Below, one piece after another: positions 37,304 to 47,705 of a stretch of 64,000 nucleotides of DNA (the first letter of the stretch is position 1; the number at the start of each line of letters is the position of its first letter). The stretch lies in the NCBI RefSeq assembly GCF_026210795.1, contig NC_089438.1, forward strand, positions 1,199,501 to 1,263,500. Reading direction: 5' to 3'. A model generated the notes under the pieces. That model saw only the letters and a program-made list of their open reading frames with translations. It did no database searches and was not told where the DNA came from. Source of the DNA: Rhizophagus irregularis. Taxonomy: Eukaryota; Glomeromycota; Glomeromycetes; Glomerales; Glomeraceae. The position numbers and the translations under genes are program-made.

Positions 37304-39517
37304 ATGTCAACCATACGAAATGATTTAGTTTATGCTGCATATAAAAGGGCACATGCCTTGTTTAATCTTTATGATAATATTGATAAACGACATGAATTTA
37401 AACACAAACTATTCTTGTTGATAAATCACTTACAAAAGATGAAAAGTCAAAAATAATAAAATACCTAAATGAAGATTATGATTATAATAAAATTCTTTTT
37501 AATGAAGGGAAAAGAAGAACTTGTGAAATTTGTCAAAAAGAATGTTTAGCAACATTATATTGTGAATATTGTATTAGAAATTATTTAAAAGCAAAATTTT
37601 CAAATTGGACATCTGGAAATAATGATATTGATGATTTAATACAGAAATATCAAATGAAATCACTTCATCCAGAAAAGATAGTTGAATGGATTCCATTTAA
37701 TAATTTACAAAATATTAAATATTTAACTAAAGGTGGTTGCTCCGAAATTTATACAGCAGATTGGATGATGGAGAATATCAAAAATGGAATCCTACAGAAC
37801 AACAATTAATAAGATATGGATTTAAACAAGTTATACTTAAAAAGTTGGAAAATGTTGAAAATACTAATAGAAATTGGTTTGATGAGGTATAGTAATTGAA
37901 AAATATTCTCAAATCAAAGAATCTAATTATAATACTTAGACCATAACATTTTACTATGCCAATATATTTATTATTTATAATCAAGTGAGATTTGGCCTAC
38001 AGAAGGTTTTAACTCAAGATCCATCAAATGGAAATTACATACTTGTAATGAGAAAATTAAATGCAAATTTAAGAGAATATTTACAACATAATCATAGTAA
38101 ACTTACATGGGAAGAAAGAATTAAAATCGTTAATGAGGTAACAATAGCGCTTAGTAGGATTCACAGTGAAAATGCTATTCATAGAGATTTACATTCAGGA
38201 AATATTTTATATAATCAATATAAAAATTTTTGGCATATTAGTGATCTTGGATTTTGTGGACCTGCTGATAAACCACTAAAAAGTATATATGGAAATCTTC
38301 CTTACATAGCACCAGAAGTTATTGCTGGAAAAGGATATACTTTTGCATCTGATAATTATAGTATTGCAATGATAATGTGGGAAATTTCATCTAAACTACC
38401 ACCTTTTGCTAATTATGAAAATGATTATAATCTTGCAATGGATATTGTTAATGGTATGAGACCAAAGATTGTATCAGGAACTCCTTTAAAATATAAAAAA
38501 TTAATGGAACAATGTTGGGATGCTGATCCAACAAAAAGACCTGATATTTTTACAATTAGAGTTAAAATAAGAGCAATTAATAAGTTATGTTACCAAAATA
38601 CTATACGAGATGTACCAAATGATAAGATTTAAAAAAACAATAAATTTAAATAAAAAGAGTAGTTTAGAAATAATGAGGATTTACTATGCAAGTAGCAGAT
38701 TATCTATAAGTAAAACTTATCAATTTGAAAATCTACCTGAACCAAGAAATGCAACTGAAGGTATATTATAAATTTTCTTCTAAAATTTATTAAATTAAGT
38801 TTTTAATTACTATTTTTTTTTTTAAAAAAAAAATAAATACATATATAATAGAAGAGTTAGAAGGTTAGTAATATTTGAATTTTTTTTTTCATTAAAAGTT
38901 TAATTTTATTCTAATATGATGATATTTTATTTTTAAAAAGCATACCATAGTAAGCCCTATAGTTTTAATATTCCTGAAGATAGTAACTAGTAAGTATTTT
39001 TTATTTATAATAGCATTATACAATTATATATAAAAATAAGATTTCCTTTTCCAGTTGATGATTTCAATCAATCAAATCAGAATAATGATAGTACATCAAA
39101 AATAAATAGTATTGTTAAAGGTAAATATTAATTATCAAATTTTACTTTTGAATATATCAGTTATTAATTATTATTTGATAATATAGGAAATAGTAAAATA
39201 TAATTATCTAAAGTATTACAAAAATTGTCAAGAGATAGTAAGTTATTAATTTATAAATATGTTTTTTTTAATGTAACTAACTTTTAATTATATGTAATTT
39301 TAGATAAACAAGATAATTACGAAAAAAAAATTATAAAACAGCAAGTAAAGAAACAGGATGTTGGTGGTATGTAAACGTTTATAAGTCTAAAGCAATTTCA
39401 AATATCCTTACAATTTTTTTTTATTTCATAGATAATGATGATGATATTTTTAATAATCCAAATTTTCATTCTGAAAATCAAGACGAATTTGAAATTCCTG
39501 ATGGCAATTTTATTTAA
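37304..39517 (+). pseudogene. TKL-type kinase pseudogene with frameshifts
   Basis: A kinase gene of the same broad family but a different subgroup. Start ATG 37304 opens MSTIRNDLVYAAYKRAHALF; the frame breaks by about one base near 37410, and again near 37763 (GATTGGATGATGG). Between breaks are the cysteine cluster (C-E-I-C..C-E-Y-C), NWTSGN linker and a degraded glycine loop (KGGCSEIY). After an intron (about 37888-37985) the C-lobe is open from 37985 to 38632: HRDLHSGN, DLG, APE and CWDADPTKRPD are intact. A further frame change precedes the L-P-E-P tail (to 38759). Candidate small exons follow, the last, D-N-D-D-D-I-F, ending at TAA 39515-39517. Loss of the reading frame in the N-lobe makes an active kinase unlikely unless unrecognised introns remove the breaks. 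Confidence 0.7.
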
Positions 39518-41054
39518 TTGTTAAGAAATAATTTCAATAATTTAACATTAGAATAGTAGTTTTACTTATTTTAGACGGTTTTTAAATTATTCTATTATCA
39601 ATTACAATTATTATTTCAATATTATTTGGAATTATTTAAACACTAAGACTATTCTCAGTTTGTAATTTAAATCATTCATTTTTTTTACATTTGTTATAAA
39701 TTTATACTAACAATATTTTTATTATGCAATAATTAAATATATTTTTAAAATTTCATAAGATAAATAATATGTTAACTGACGCAAATCGACACCTGAAGCG
39801 CAACATTTATTTATCAATTTTAAAGTGTTAAGGATGCAACATATGTATATTACATTAGTTAATAAATCTGAATGAAATGAAATTATAAACATATTTACAT
39901 AATTTTTTTTACAGAATTTCTTTATAATATACTAATTTTATATACTAAAAAAGTGAAATAAAAAATATTTGTTGAAGTGTAAGGGATTTCGCGATTAATC
40001 GTTTCTCAAATTTCGATTCTAAATTCGATTTTCGATTTGATTAATCGTTTCTAATCGATTGTTCATCATTAAATTTATGGCCAATAATCACAAATTTAAC
40101 ATATAAATCATTTAATTATTAGATTTATGATTTTGTATTTAAAATAAAACGTTTATTGCACGAATAAATCAGTGATCGGCGGTAACTCTGGCCAAGCTTA
40201 TAATTCCGGCCAGAATTAACACTTTAATAACAAGATCTAATGTCACGTGATTTATAATTTCGTAATTTGGGCCGGCACTATAATTTCGATAATCGTGATT
40301 TAGAGACTCAGCAAATTTTAAAGAAAAGAACTCGGAAATATTTGGTAAAGCTCAAAATAAGATAAAATTATATCACCATTCTCGGATTAGTACTCCAAAA
40401 TTAGCAAAATTAGCGTATAATTTTTATTTTATATAAATCTTTACCAAATATTTCCGAGTTCTTTGAAATTTGTTAACATTATGAAATCAGTTGTAATCGA
40501 TTCTGATCGAATCGATTACAGTAATTTTCCGATTCCGATGCAAATAATTTAACTTCACATAATAAATATTTAAAAATCTTAATATCACATAAACGTTTTT
40601 CATATATCAGAAAAGATAAATTATGAAATGCAATTCTTTAAAAATATATCAATATTTCAATACAATTAATACAATTTTAATTTATTTAAATTAGAAAAAA
40701 TCATTAGTCTTATTCCGTTTTATATTTGGTTTTAAAAATATTTTTATTTAATAAATTGAGTAAATATGAGATAACTGAACAAATAAGTTCATAAAAGTTA
40801 AAACATAAAAGATAAATATAAAAAGATAAATATTTAAGACCAAAACTTCATAATTGTCCTATTATTCAGTTTTGATCGATATATTTTATAATTTCATCAA
40901 AAAAAAAAATCAAAATTATTGAAAAAAAAAAAATTTTTAAAAACTATGATGGCGGGTGGGGAAAAAAAATTCAAAAAATATAAATATTTTAATTTATAGT
41001 AACAAAACCACCAGATAGAAATTACTACTTTGGCTCGAAATTATTCAATTGCTT
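39518..41054. mobile_element. Spacer with palindromic elements, about 39990-40530
   Basis: Outer arms of GATTAATCG/AATCGATT-type units lie at about 39998-40062 and 40488-40545. Inside are a GGCCAAG..TTCCGGCCAGAATTAA block (40170-40205) and an almost perfect 40-bp hairpin: 40312-40351 and 40438-40477 (AACTCGGAAATATTTGGTAAAG and its complement). This looks like one or two fold-back elements nested. The rest of the spacer is A/T-rich with no gene. Confidence 0.4.
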
Positions 41055-44000
41055 TCAGATTTGTAATCCTAATTTAAAAAATGAATAAATAAAAATAAAT
41101 ATATTAGACACGAGTAAAAAAAAAATACATAATAGAAAATACTATTTACCATCTTTACAATCTCCGCCAATGTTTAATTGAGTAATATCAATTTGAAGGG
41201 ATTCTATTTTATAAGTTAAAAAAAAAATTAGCGCGTCATAAAAAAAAAATCAATTGAATTTTTTTTTTTTACTAATATATACCTATAGATCCCGTACTGA
41301 TCATATTACCATTTTCCTCATAATAATCATCAGAATTTTCTGTTTCAGGAAAATTATTATTATTATTGAATTTTAATTGAGAAATATCAATTTTTTTTAA
41401 GGATTCTATTTAGCGAATTAAGATTTATTAGTATTTACTTATTATTTTGATTACATTTTTTTCATAAAATATTAAAATATACCTGAATGTTTCATGTTAA
41501 TATCGTCATTTTTTTCGTAAATATCATTAGAATTTTTTAATTCAAATGGATCGTTAATATTTTTCAATTTGGAAATATCAATTTGTAATGATTCTATATA
41601 ATGATTATAAAATTATTAGTATTTTTTTACAATTAGAACAATTAATTGAATTTCTTTTGTTAATAAATACCTAAAGTTTCCACGCTAACAATATTATCAT
41701 TTTCTTTATAATAATCATCAGAATTTTTTGGTTCTGGAAGATTGTCAAAATCAAGCAATCTACTAGTATAAATAGCTTCTGAATGTGTTTCATATGATGA
41801 TGATAAACTGTTAGTTGATAATTTATTATTGATTACTTCTGCTTCTTCAATTTGTTCTCTTATATTTGTAAAACTAACGACGTAATATTTATTAGGATCT
41901 TGTGAATTAAATGATTCTTTAAACCATTGATTTGAATTCTTTTTAATTTCTTCTGCTGTTGGTCGTTTTAATGGGTCTGCATCCAAACATCTTTTAATTA
42001 AATGCACAATCAATTGAGGTACCTTAATATTAAACCTTGGTCTAAGTCCTTTACAAATTTTTATTGCCAAATCATTATCATGACTAACATCATGATATGG
42101 TGGTAATCCAGAAATTACTTCATACATAATTATACCAAAACTATAAATATCAGCAGCTTTAGTATAATTTTGACCTCGTAAAATTTCAGGTGCAATATAA
42201 GGTAAAACACCATATAATTTGTTTTTTCCATTCTCCGACAATTTATAATCTACGGGTTTACATAATCCTATATCACTTAAACAAGTAACACTTGCAAGCC
42301 TTAATATATTACCAATATGTAAATCACGATGAATTAATTCTTTTTCATGAATACATTCAATTCCATGCGCAATACTATTTAAATAATGAATCTTGTCACT
42401 CCAACTTAATTTGTTATAACTTGTATCTAAATAATTTCGTAAATTTCCATTTTCCGCATAATCTAAAACCATAATATAATTTTCTGTTTCTGGATCTTGA
42501 GTTATTCCATAAAATTTAATAACACGCTCATATAAATTTACTTTATGATGTAACGCAATCTATATATTTATAAAATAAAGATTAGTACCAAAAAATTAAA
42601 TAACGATTAAGTAATTATTAAATAATTCACCTCATTCATAAATTCCAATGTAATATTTTTTGAATTATTTAGGATTTTAAGAGCTACTAACATATTTTGA
42701 TCCTTTCTTTTCCAAAGTTGATAGTCATTATCCCATTTATCTATAAATCCATCAATCCACGTTGCTCTATACACGCTGCCAAACCCGCCTTTTGCAATAT
42801 ATTTAATATCACGAAATTTATTGTAAGGAATCCATTCTAATGCTTGCATTCCATTCTCATGAGCTAACAGCTGAGAATCTTGAATAAATTTATTAATATC
42901 ATCATTACCGCTAGTCCAATTTTTAAAATTTCGCCGAAAATATATTGAATTACACAGAACATTGCATTTTTCACATATATCATCCAAAATCAACATATAA
43001 TTCTTGGTTTCTTGATTTCGAGTTATTCCATAAATTTTATGAGACGTTGCGATCTACAATAAAATTAAATAGTAAACAAAAAAATTTTGAACGTTGTTTA
43101 GTTATTAAATGGTGCAATACAATGTGATGGTCAATTTACAAAGAAATAAAAAATAAATTTAAGATACCTCATTTATAAATTCTGATGTAACACTTGCTGG
43201 ATCATTTAAAACTTTCAGAACCACAAACATATTTTGTTTATCTCTTCTCCAATTTTGATTATTATTATCCCAACAACTCACATTTCCATCAATCCAATTT
43301 GCTCTGTACACATTGTCAAGTTTGTCCTTTACAATATCATAAAATCTATAATCAGGGACCCATTCTAATGCTGTTGATGCATTATGATGAGCTGATAACT
43401 GAGATTCCTGAATTAATTCATCAATATCATTATTGCCACTAGTCCAATTTCTAAAATTTCGCTGAAATTGTATCGAATTACACACTTCTTCACATTTTTC
43501 ACACATATCATTCAAAACTACCATATAATCCTTGGTTTCTGGATTTTGAGTTATTCCATAAACTTTATGAGGTGCTGAAATCTATAATATAATAAAATTA
43601 AATCCATTAGAAAAAAAATTTTTAGCTATTTTTAGGCTGATCAGCATATTAATGGCGTGATACAATGTATTACAATTTATGAAGAAATAAAAACAAATTT
43701 AAGATACCTCATTTATAAATTCTGATGTAATACTTGCTGGATCATTTAAAGTTTTCAGAATCACAAATATACTTTGTTTATCTCTTCCCCAATTTTGATT
43801 ATTATCATCCCAATGACTCATTTTTCCATCAACCCAATTTGCTTTGTACACCTCGCTAAATTTGTACTTTTTAATACCATGTAATCCTCTATTAGGTATC
43901 CATTCTAATACTTTTGGTACTTCATAGTTAAAGTGTGTTGATAGCTGTGATTCTTGAATTAATTTATCGATATCATTATTACCGCTAGTCCAATTTACAA

Positions 44001-44585
44001 ATTTTTGCTGAAAGCGTGTTGCATTACATTCAATATTACATTTTTTACACTTATTAGCATCAAAAACCACCATATAATTCTTGGTTTCTGGATCTTGAGT
44101 TATTCCATAAACTTTATAAGGTACCGAAATCTATATTACATAATAAATTAAAATATATTAGTTAATCAAAATTTGAATTATTTTATTACATAACAAATTT
44201 ATTATACCTTATACATAAATTCTAATGTAATATCAGCTGGATTATCTATAATCTTCAAACCTATTGACATATTTTTTTCATTTCTTTTCCAATCTTTGCT
44301 TACGTCATCCCAATGAACTATATATCCATCAATCCATTTTGCATTATATACTTTAACGTTTGTGATATATTTAACATCACATAATCTATCGTAAGGTATC
44401 CATTCTAATGCACGGGATTCATAATAACTATGATCTGAAAGCTGATTATTTTGAATTAATTTATCAATATGATCATTTCCGCTAGTCCAACTTTTAAAAT
44501 TTTGTTTAAACTGTCTTGCATTACATTCATAATTACAATCACATGACTTAATCAATTTTTTAATGCTTTTGGTAAAAGAATCCAT
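41055..44585 (-). CDS. TKL-type kinase with four tandem N-lobe modules and one C-lobe
   Basis: Nine exons: 44585-44208, 44130-43708, 43581-43168, 43053-42631, 42559-41671, 41593-41483, 41405-41283, 41203-41150, 41068-41055. All introns are GT..AG and phases agree, giving 942 residues with no stop. Exons 1-4 (126, 141, 138, 141 codons, all phase 0) are versions of one module: short cysteine motif (such as CEKCEEVC), NWTSGN or SWTSGN linker, and kinase N-lobe to helix C. Only module 4 keeps a glycine loop (KGGFGSVY, 493-500); module lysines remain (GLK, ILK, VLK, ALK at 531). Modules 2-4 begin with a KVYGIT-type strand that normally opens the C-lobe. Exon 5 supplies the single C-lobe: HRDLHIGN (Asp 625), DIG (642), APE (669-671), CLDADPLKRPT. 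Module 4 plus exon 5 form one complete kinase domain, about 490-750. Modules 1-3 look like pseudo-N-lobes. The tail repeats the motif E-S-L-x-x-D-I in exons 6, 7 and 8. Transcript evidence is absent; separate or aberrant transcripts are possible. Confidence 0.7.
42631..44585 (-). repeat. Four-fold exon duplication unit of the kinase gene
   Basis: Exon plus downstream intron is repeated four times with a period of about 530-555 bases. Intron sequences also resemble each other (for example GGTATCTTAAATTTG at two donors, and AG|AT(T/C)(T/G)C acceptors), so whole exon-intron units were duplicated, not exons alone. Units 2 and 3 are most alike (S-E-F-I-N-E-V-S at the boundary, NDPAS(I/V)TSEF), implying that they separated last. 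Unit 1 is most diverged in its glycine-loop region. Confidence 0.75.
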
Positions 44586-44862
44586 TGTCGAATTTTTTTT
44601 TTTTCAAAAACTAAAATTAATACATGTAAAAAGTAAAAATCAAAAAGTTAGAAAATTTTGCGGTATTAAGGGGGAAAATTTTTTTCAGCCCGATCAACAC
44701 TTATGCATAATTATGTATTGTTTGATCAACCATTGGAGATCGTAAATGTGGGCTGAGAACTCAACCGGTTATCTGCAGATCATTCTCAATTTTATTTCAC
44801 GTGAATTTTTCTTGATAGAAAATTTCGCAGGACATTATCCGATAACCTAACGCTGGCCATTT

Positions 44863-44897
44863 GATCACGTGTTCGTGAATAACTCTCGTGTAGTAAC
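44863..44897. promoter_or_regulatory. Shared upstream box with CACGTG core, second copy
   Basis: TTTGATCACGTGTTC followed by GTGAATAACTCT, about 285 bases upstream of the kinase ATG, nearly the same as the copy at 7481 upstream of the secreted-protein gene. Significance uncertain; it may be a transposon fragment. Confidence 0.3.
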
Positions 44898-46485
44898 CGA
44901 AAATTATGCCGATTGTTAAGAAATTTAGGAAAACTTTAAGCAAAAATATAATGTGTTCATTCGGAAATAGTAAAATGACGAAGCATATTTTAGGTTATTC
45001 ATCATATATTAAAGTTTTTTTTAAAAAAAAGTTATTCAACTTGCTTTATTAAAATTTGAGGTCACTTACGCAATTAATAATACATGATAAAAAGACCATT
45101 CCCAGATGTGAAGAATAACAGGTTTAATAAAAAAGTTAATCTAATACTATATTTAAGTAAATATTAGTCAATGATCATTTACAGTATAATAATAATCAAG
45201 TTGGTAAAATAAACAGTAAATTAATTTTTTAAAAAAAGAAATTATATAATATTCATTGAATTGTATTTTAATTTTCCATCAGGATATAAGAAAATACGTT
45301 CTTTTATCATCGTTAAACCCATTTTTTGTGTTAAAGTAAAATACGTGGCACAGCTGCACAGCAAATGTTTTTAACGAATCAACACTGGTTCACACTCTTT
45401 TTATTTACATCAATAATAACGGTTATTTAATAATTGATATAAATAAAGAAATTAAGAAAATATAATCGATTGTATTGTTGTAACTTAAAAAAATAAAATT
45501 ATTCAATGGATATAAGAAATTGTAATAATAATAATCCCTTCAAAACAAACTAATGCATATTATCTTATTTGATTCTTTCCGTCTTCCAGTAATAAAGTTT
45601 TGATTACCTGATTTGGTATTTTAAATAATGTTGACAAGGTCTTAGTTATTGTCGCTAATTTTACACAATAGAATGTTTTAAGTTGAACGGTCACTAACAT
45701 TGTACCCATAAATTCCGCAAGTTCCCTGAATTTTAGAAATAGATCAACCGATTCAGAAATAGATCGAAAGTTCTAATTAAATATTCATGCAATATACTAA
45801 ATATCAATACGGAGTAAGTAATAAATCTCGTAATTTCTTATTTTATTATTTCTCTTAATTTAGAGTGATAAAAATAACGATACAAATGTGCTATATATAT
45901 ATAACGTAAAAAAATTGATTCTTTCGTTGTATTTTACTTTTCAGAAAAATTTGAATCTTTTACTTGTTCACACCAGAAGAATTGCTCATAAAATTTTTCA
46001 ATTGCAATATTTTTTTTTTAATCAAAAAAAAAAAGCAAATCTACACAATTGATTATTTAAAACACAAATTTTGGGTAACGGAAATTATGAAAATCATTCA
46101 GATTTAATATTTGCCAATATGTTGGTTACTATTTAAATTTCATATCAAAACTCAATAACGTGAAATTACTATAATTACTATGGAGATTACGAAATGATTC
46201 AGTGGTGATTTACTGGTCATCCCTTTGGTCATTATGTCGATCATGTAGGGAGGTGACAAAAAAAATTCATTATAGTCTTTTTTAAGGCATTATTACGTGT
46301 TTTTTTCTAGTGTTTGTCATCACTTTACATGATCTACATCACTTTCAACCATTTTTGATACCGGTAATAATAAATTTTCACAGGTCATCCAAGTTTCATA
46401 CATATTTTAAAAGAATAAAGATCCCTTTATACATACAACCCACCTTTGCCATAAAATTTATTCAACACTTTTCTCTTTTCTCATC
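44898..46485. other. Intergenic, no gene seen
   Basis: AT-rich spacer. The last 70 bases before 46486 resemble the promoter region of the secreted-protein gene at 7.2 kb (TATACATAC, TTTGCCATAAAATTTATT). Confidence 0.5.
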
Positions 46486-46879
46486 ATGAAATACAACTTA
46501 ATCATGTTCACCACCTTTAGCAGTCTAACGGTTTGCCTTGTAATGTCTATTGAAGGTAACTTTAAAAAAAATATACTTTGGCGTAAAATTAATTATATTC
46601 TAACAATTCTATACGTATTATTCAAGCCATACAATTTGGGTCATAACAAACTGTGGTCAGGTACAAATGCCGTAGTTGAACTCTACACAAAAGGTAAAGA
46701 GGGATATCAAGAGAGGTGTATGGTCTCACAAAGGTTTTCATATTGATGTATTCGATAACATAACAGTTTGCATCCTAGCATTTTCTGTCAATGTTTCAAC
46801 TCAAGGAGACAAACTTCGTGGACCATCATGGAAATTCTCTGGTAGTATAGATAATTGGAAGATAGAACAGCTATACTAG
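46486..46879 (+). pseudogene. Paralogue of the small secreted protein, frameshifted
   Basis: Exon 1 (46486-46555) encodes a signal peptide of exactly the same length as in the 7.2-kb gene (M-K-Y-N-L-I-M-F-T-T-F-S..S-I-E) and ends at the equivalent donor. After an intron with acceptor at about 46626, one base is missing in GGGTC(C)ATAAC relative to the intact copy, and a compensating extra base appears near 46714, so the middle of the protein is read in another frame. The last part (GVWSHKGFHIDVFD.., G-D-K-L-R-G-P, WKFSGSIDNWKIEQLY) aligns well with the intact paralogue. The 3' flank to about 47190 is duplicated as well. A functional product would need an unseen splice; a pseudogene is more likely. 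Confidence 0.7.
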
Positions 46880-47413
46880 TAATATCTTCTTTACTAATTT
46901 TGCTCTCTATGTAATATTTTCATATTATCATAATTATGTAAACAAGTAATTTAATTTTACCAAGACGTATCATTTCACCCGTGGCTATTCATGAGATACA
47001 TTTTTATTTTATTGTTAATATTATATCATAATTATCAATATTGTCTTTTTTTGTATTTTTTATTAATTGGCCGAAATTGTCAAAATTGGCTAGTCCAATT
47101 TGGGACGTAGAATTATGAAATAAAACTAGTCGAATTTTCCACAAAAAAAAAGTCTCCGAATGGCTGCTCAGAAATAAAATTTATAATAAATTTGGTATTA
47201 ATTCCAGTTTTTTTTTATTAAAATTCTGATTTTCATCAACCTATATTATATTTGCGCAGTCTCTGTCACTAATAAATTGAAGGCATGTGATTGGTCACGG
47301 GGAAGGTGTGGAGATCGCGTCGCATCCCCCTGTGTTCACTATATTTTTCATGTATATTTGCGCAGTCTCTGTTATTTGCGCAGTCACTAACAAAATTTAT
47401 GGAAAGACACAGT

Positions 47414-47484
47414 GGTTCGAATCCGGGGGATGATTTTTTTTTTACATTTTTTTTTATGAGGTCACGAGACACGGGTTCGAATCC
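47414..47484 (+). promoter_or_regulatory. Paired Pol III B-box-like motifs with T runs (unit 1)
   Basis: GGTTCGAATCC, the tRNA T-arm/B-box consensus, occurs at 47414-47424 and 47474-47484, each followed within about 20 bases by a run of eight or more T. The same pair recurs in unit 2 (51227, 51287) and unit 3 (58284, 58344). No tRNA cloverleaf or clear A box is found upstream, so this is not a tRNA gene. Confidence 0.4.
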
Positions 47485-47529
47485 AGGGATTTTTTTTACT
47501 TGACATATTTCGCAAAATCACGGGTTCGG

Positions 47530-47705
47530 CTCTTTAAGCCAAGCCAAGCCGATCAAGCCAAGCCAACCCAAGCCGAACTTCAAGCCAACCCAAGCCAATC
47601 TGTATTGGCTTATCAAGAGAAATCAAGCCAAATTTTATCAACTTAAAAGGACATTCAAGCCAAACCGAGCCAAACCGTATCGGCTTAAAGGGCATTCATA
47701 CACGT
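47530..47705 (+). repeat. GCCAAGCC tandem repeats
   Basis: Irregular array of AAGCCAAGCC/AAGCCAACCC units near the Helitron 5' end, with TATTGGCTTATCAAG and TATCGGCTTAAAGG spacers carrying the complementary GGCTT. Comparable arrays are at about 51359-51500 and 58415-58580. They may form alternating hairpins in single-stranded DNA. Confidence 0.65.

Noticed and set aside
43194-43442. Plus-strand open frames opposite the kinase modules (also 42292-42474, 42945-43127)
   Set aside because: Antisense shadows of minus-strand exons supported by kinase motifs.
46486-46746. Intact 86-codon gene reading through the intron after the signal peptide
   Set aside because: The frame is open through the intron by chance; the paralogue at 7.2 kb shows the conserved donor and acceptor, and the downstream exon matches only after splicing.
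47414-47484. tRNA gene candidates from GGTTCGAATCC motifs
   Set aside because: No acceptor, D or anticodon stems can be folded upstream and the pair repeats 60 bases apart; kept only as B-box-like motifs.
47291-47503. Open frames in Helitron 5' ends (also 51206-51394, 51448-51681, 58263-58502)
   Set aside because: They translate the repeated non-coding leader, differ in length between units and have no family features.
47530-47705. CRISPR-like array from GCCAAGCC repeats
   Set aside because: Units are short and contiguous without unique spacers, and the genome is eukaryotic.
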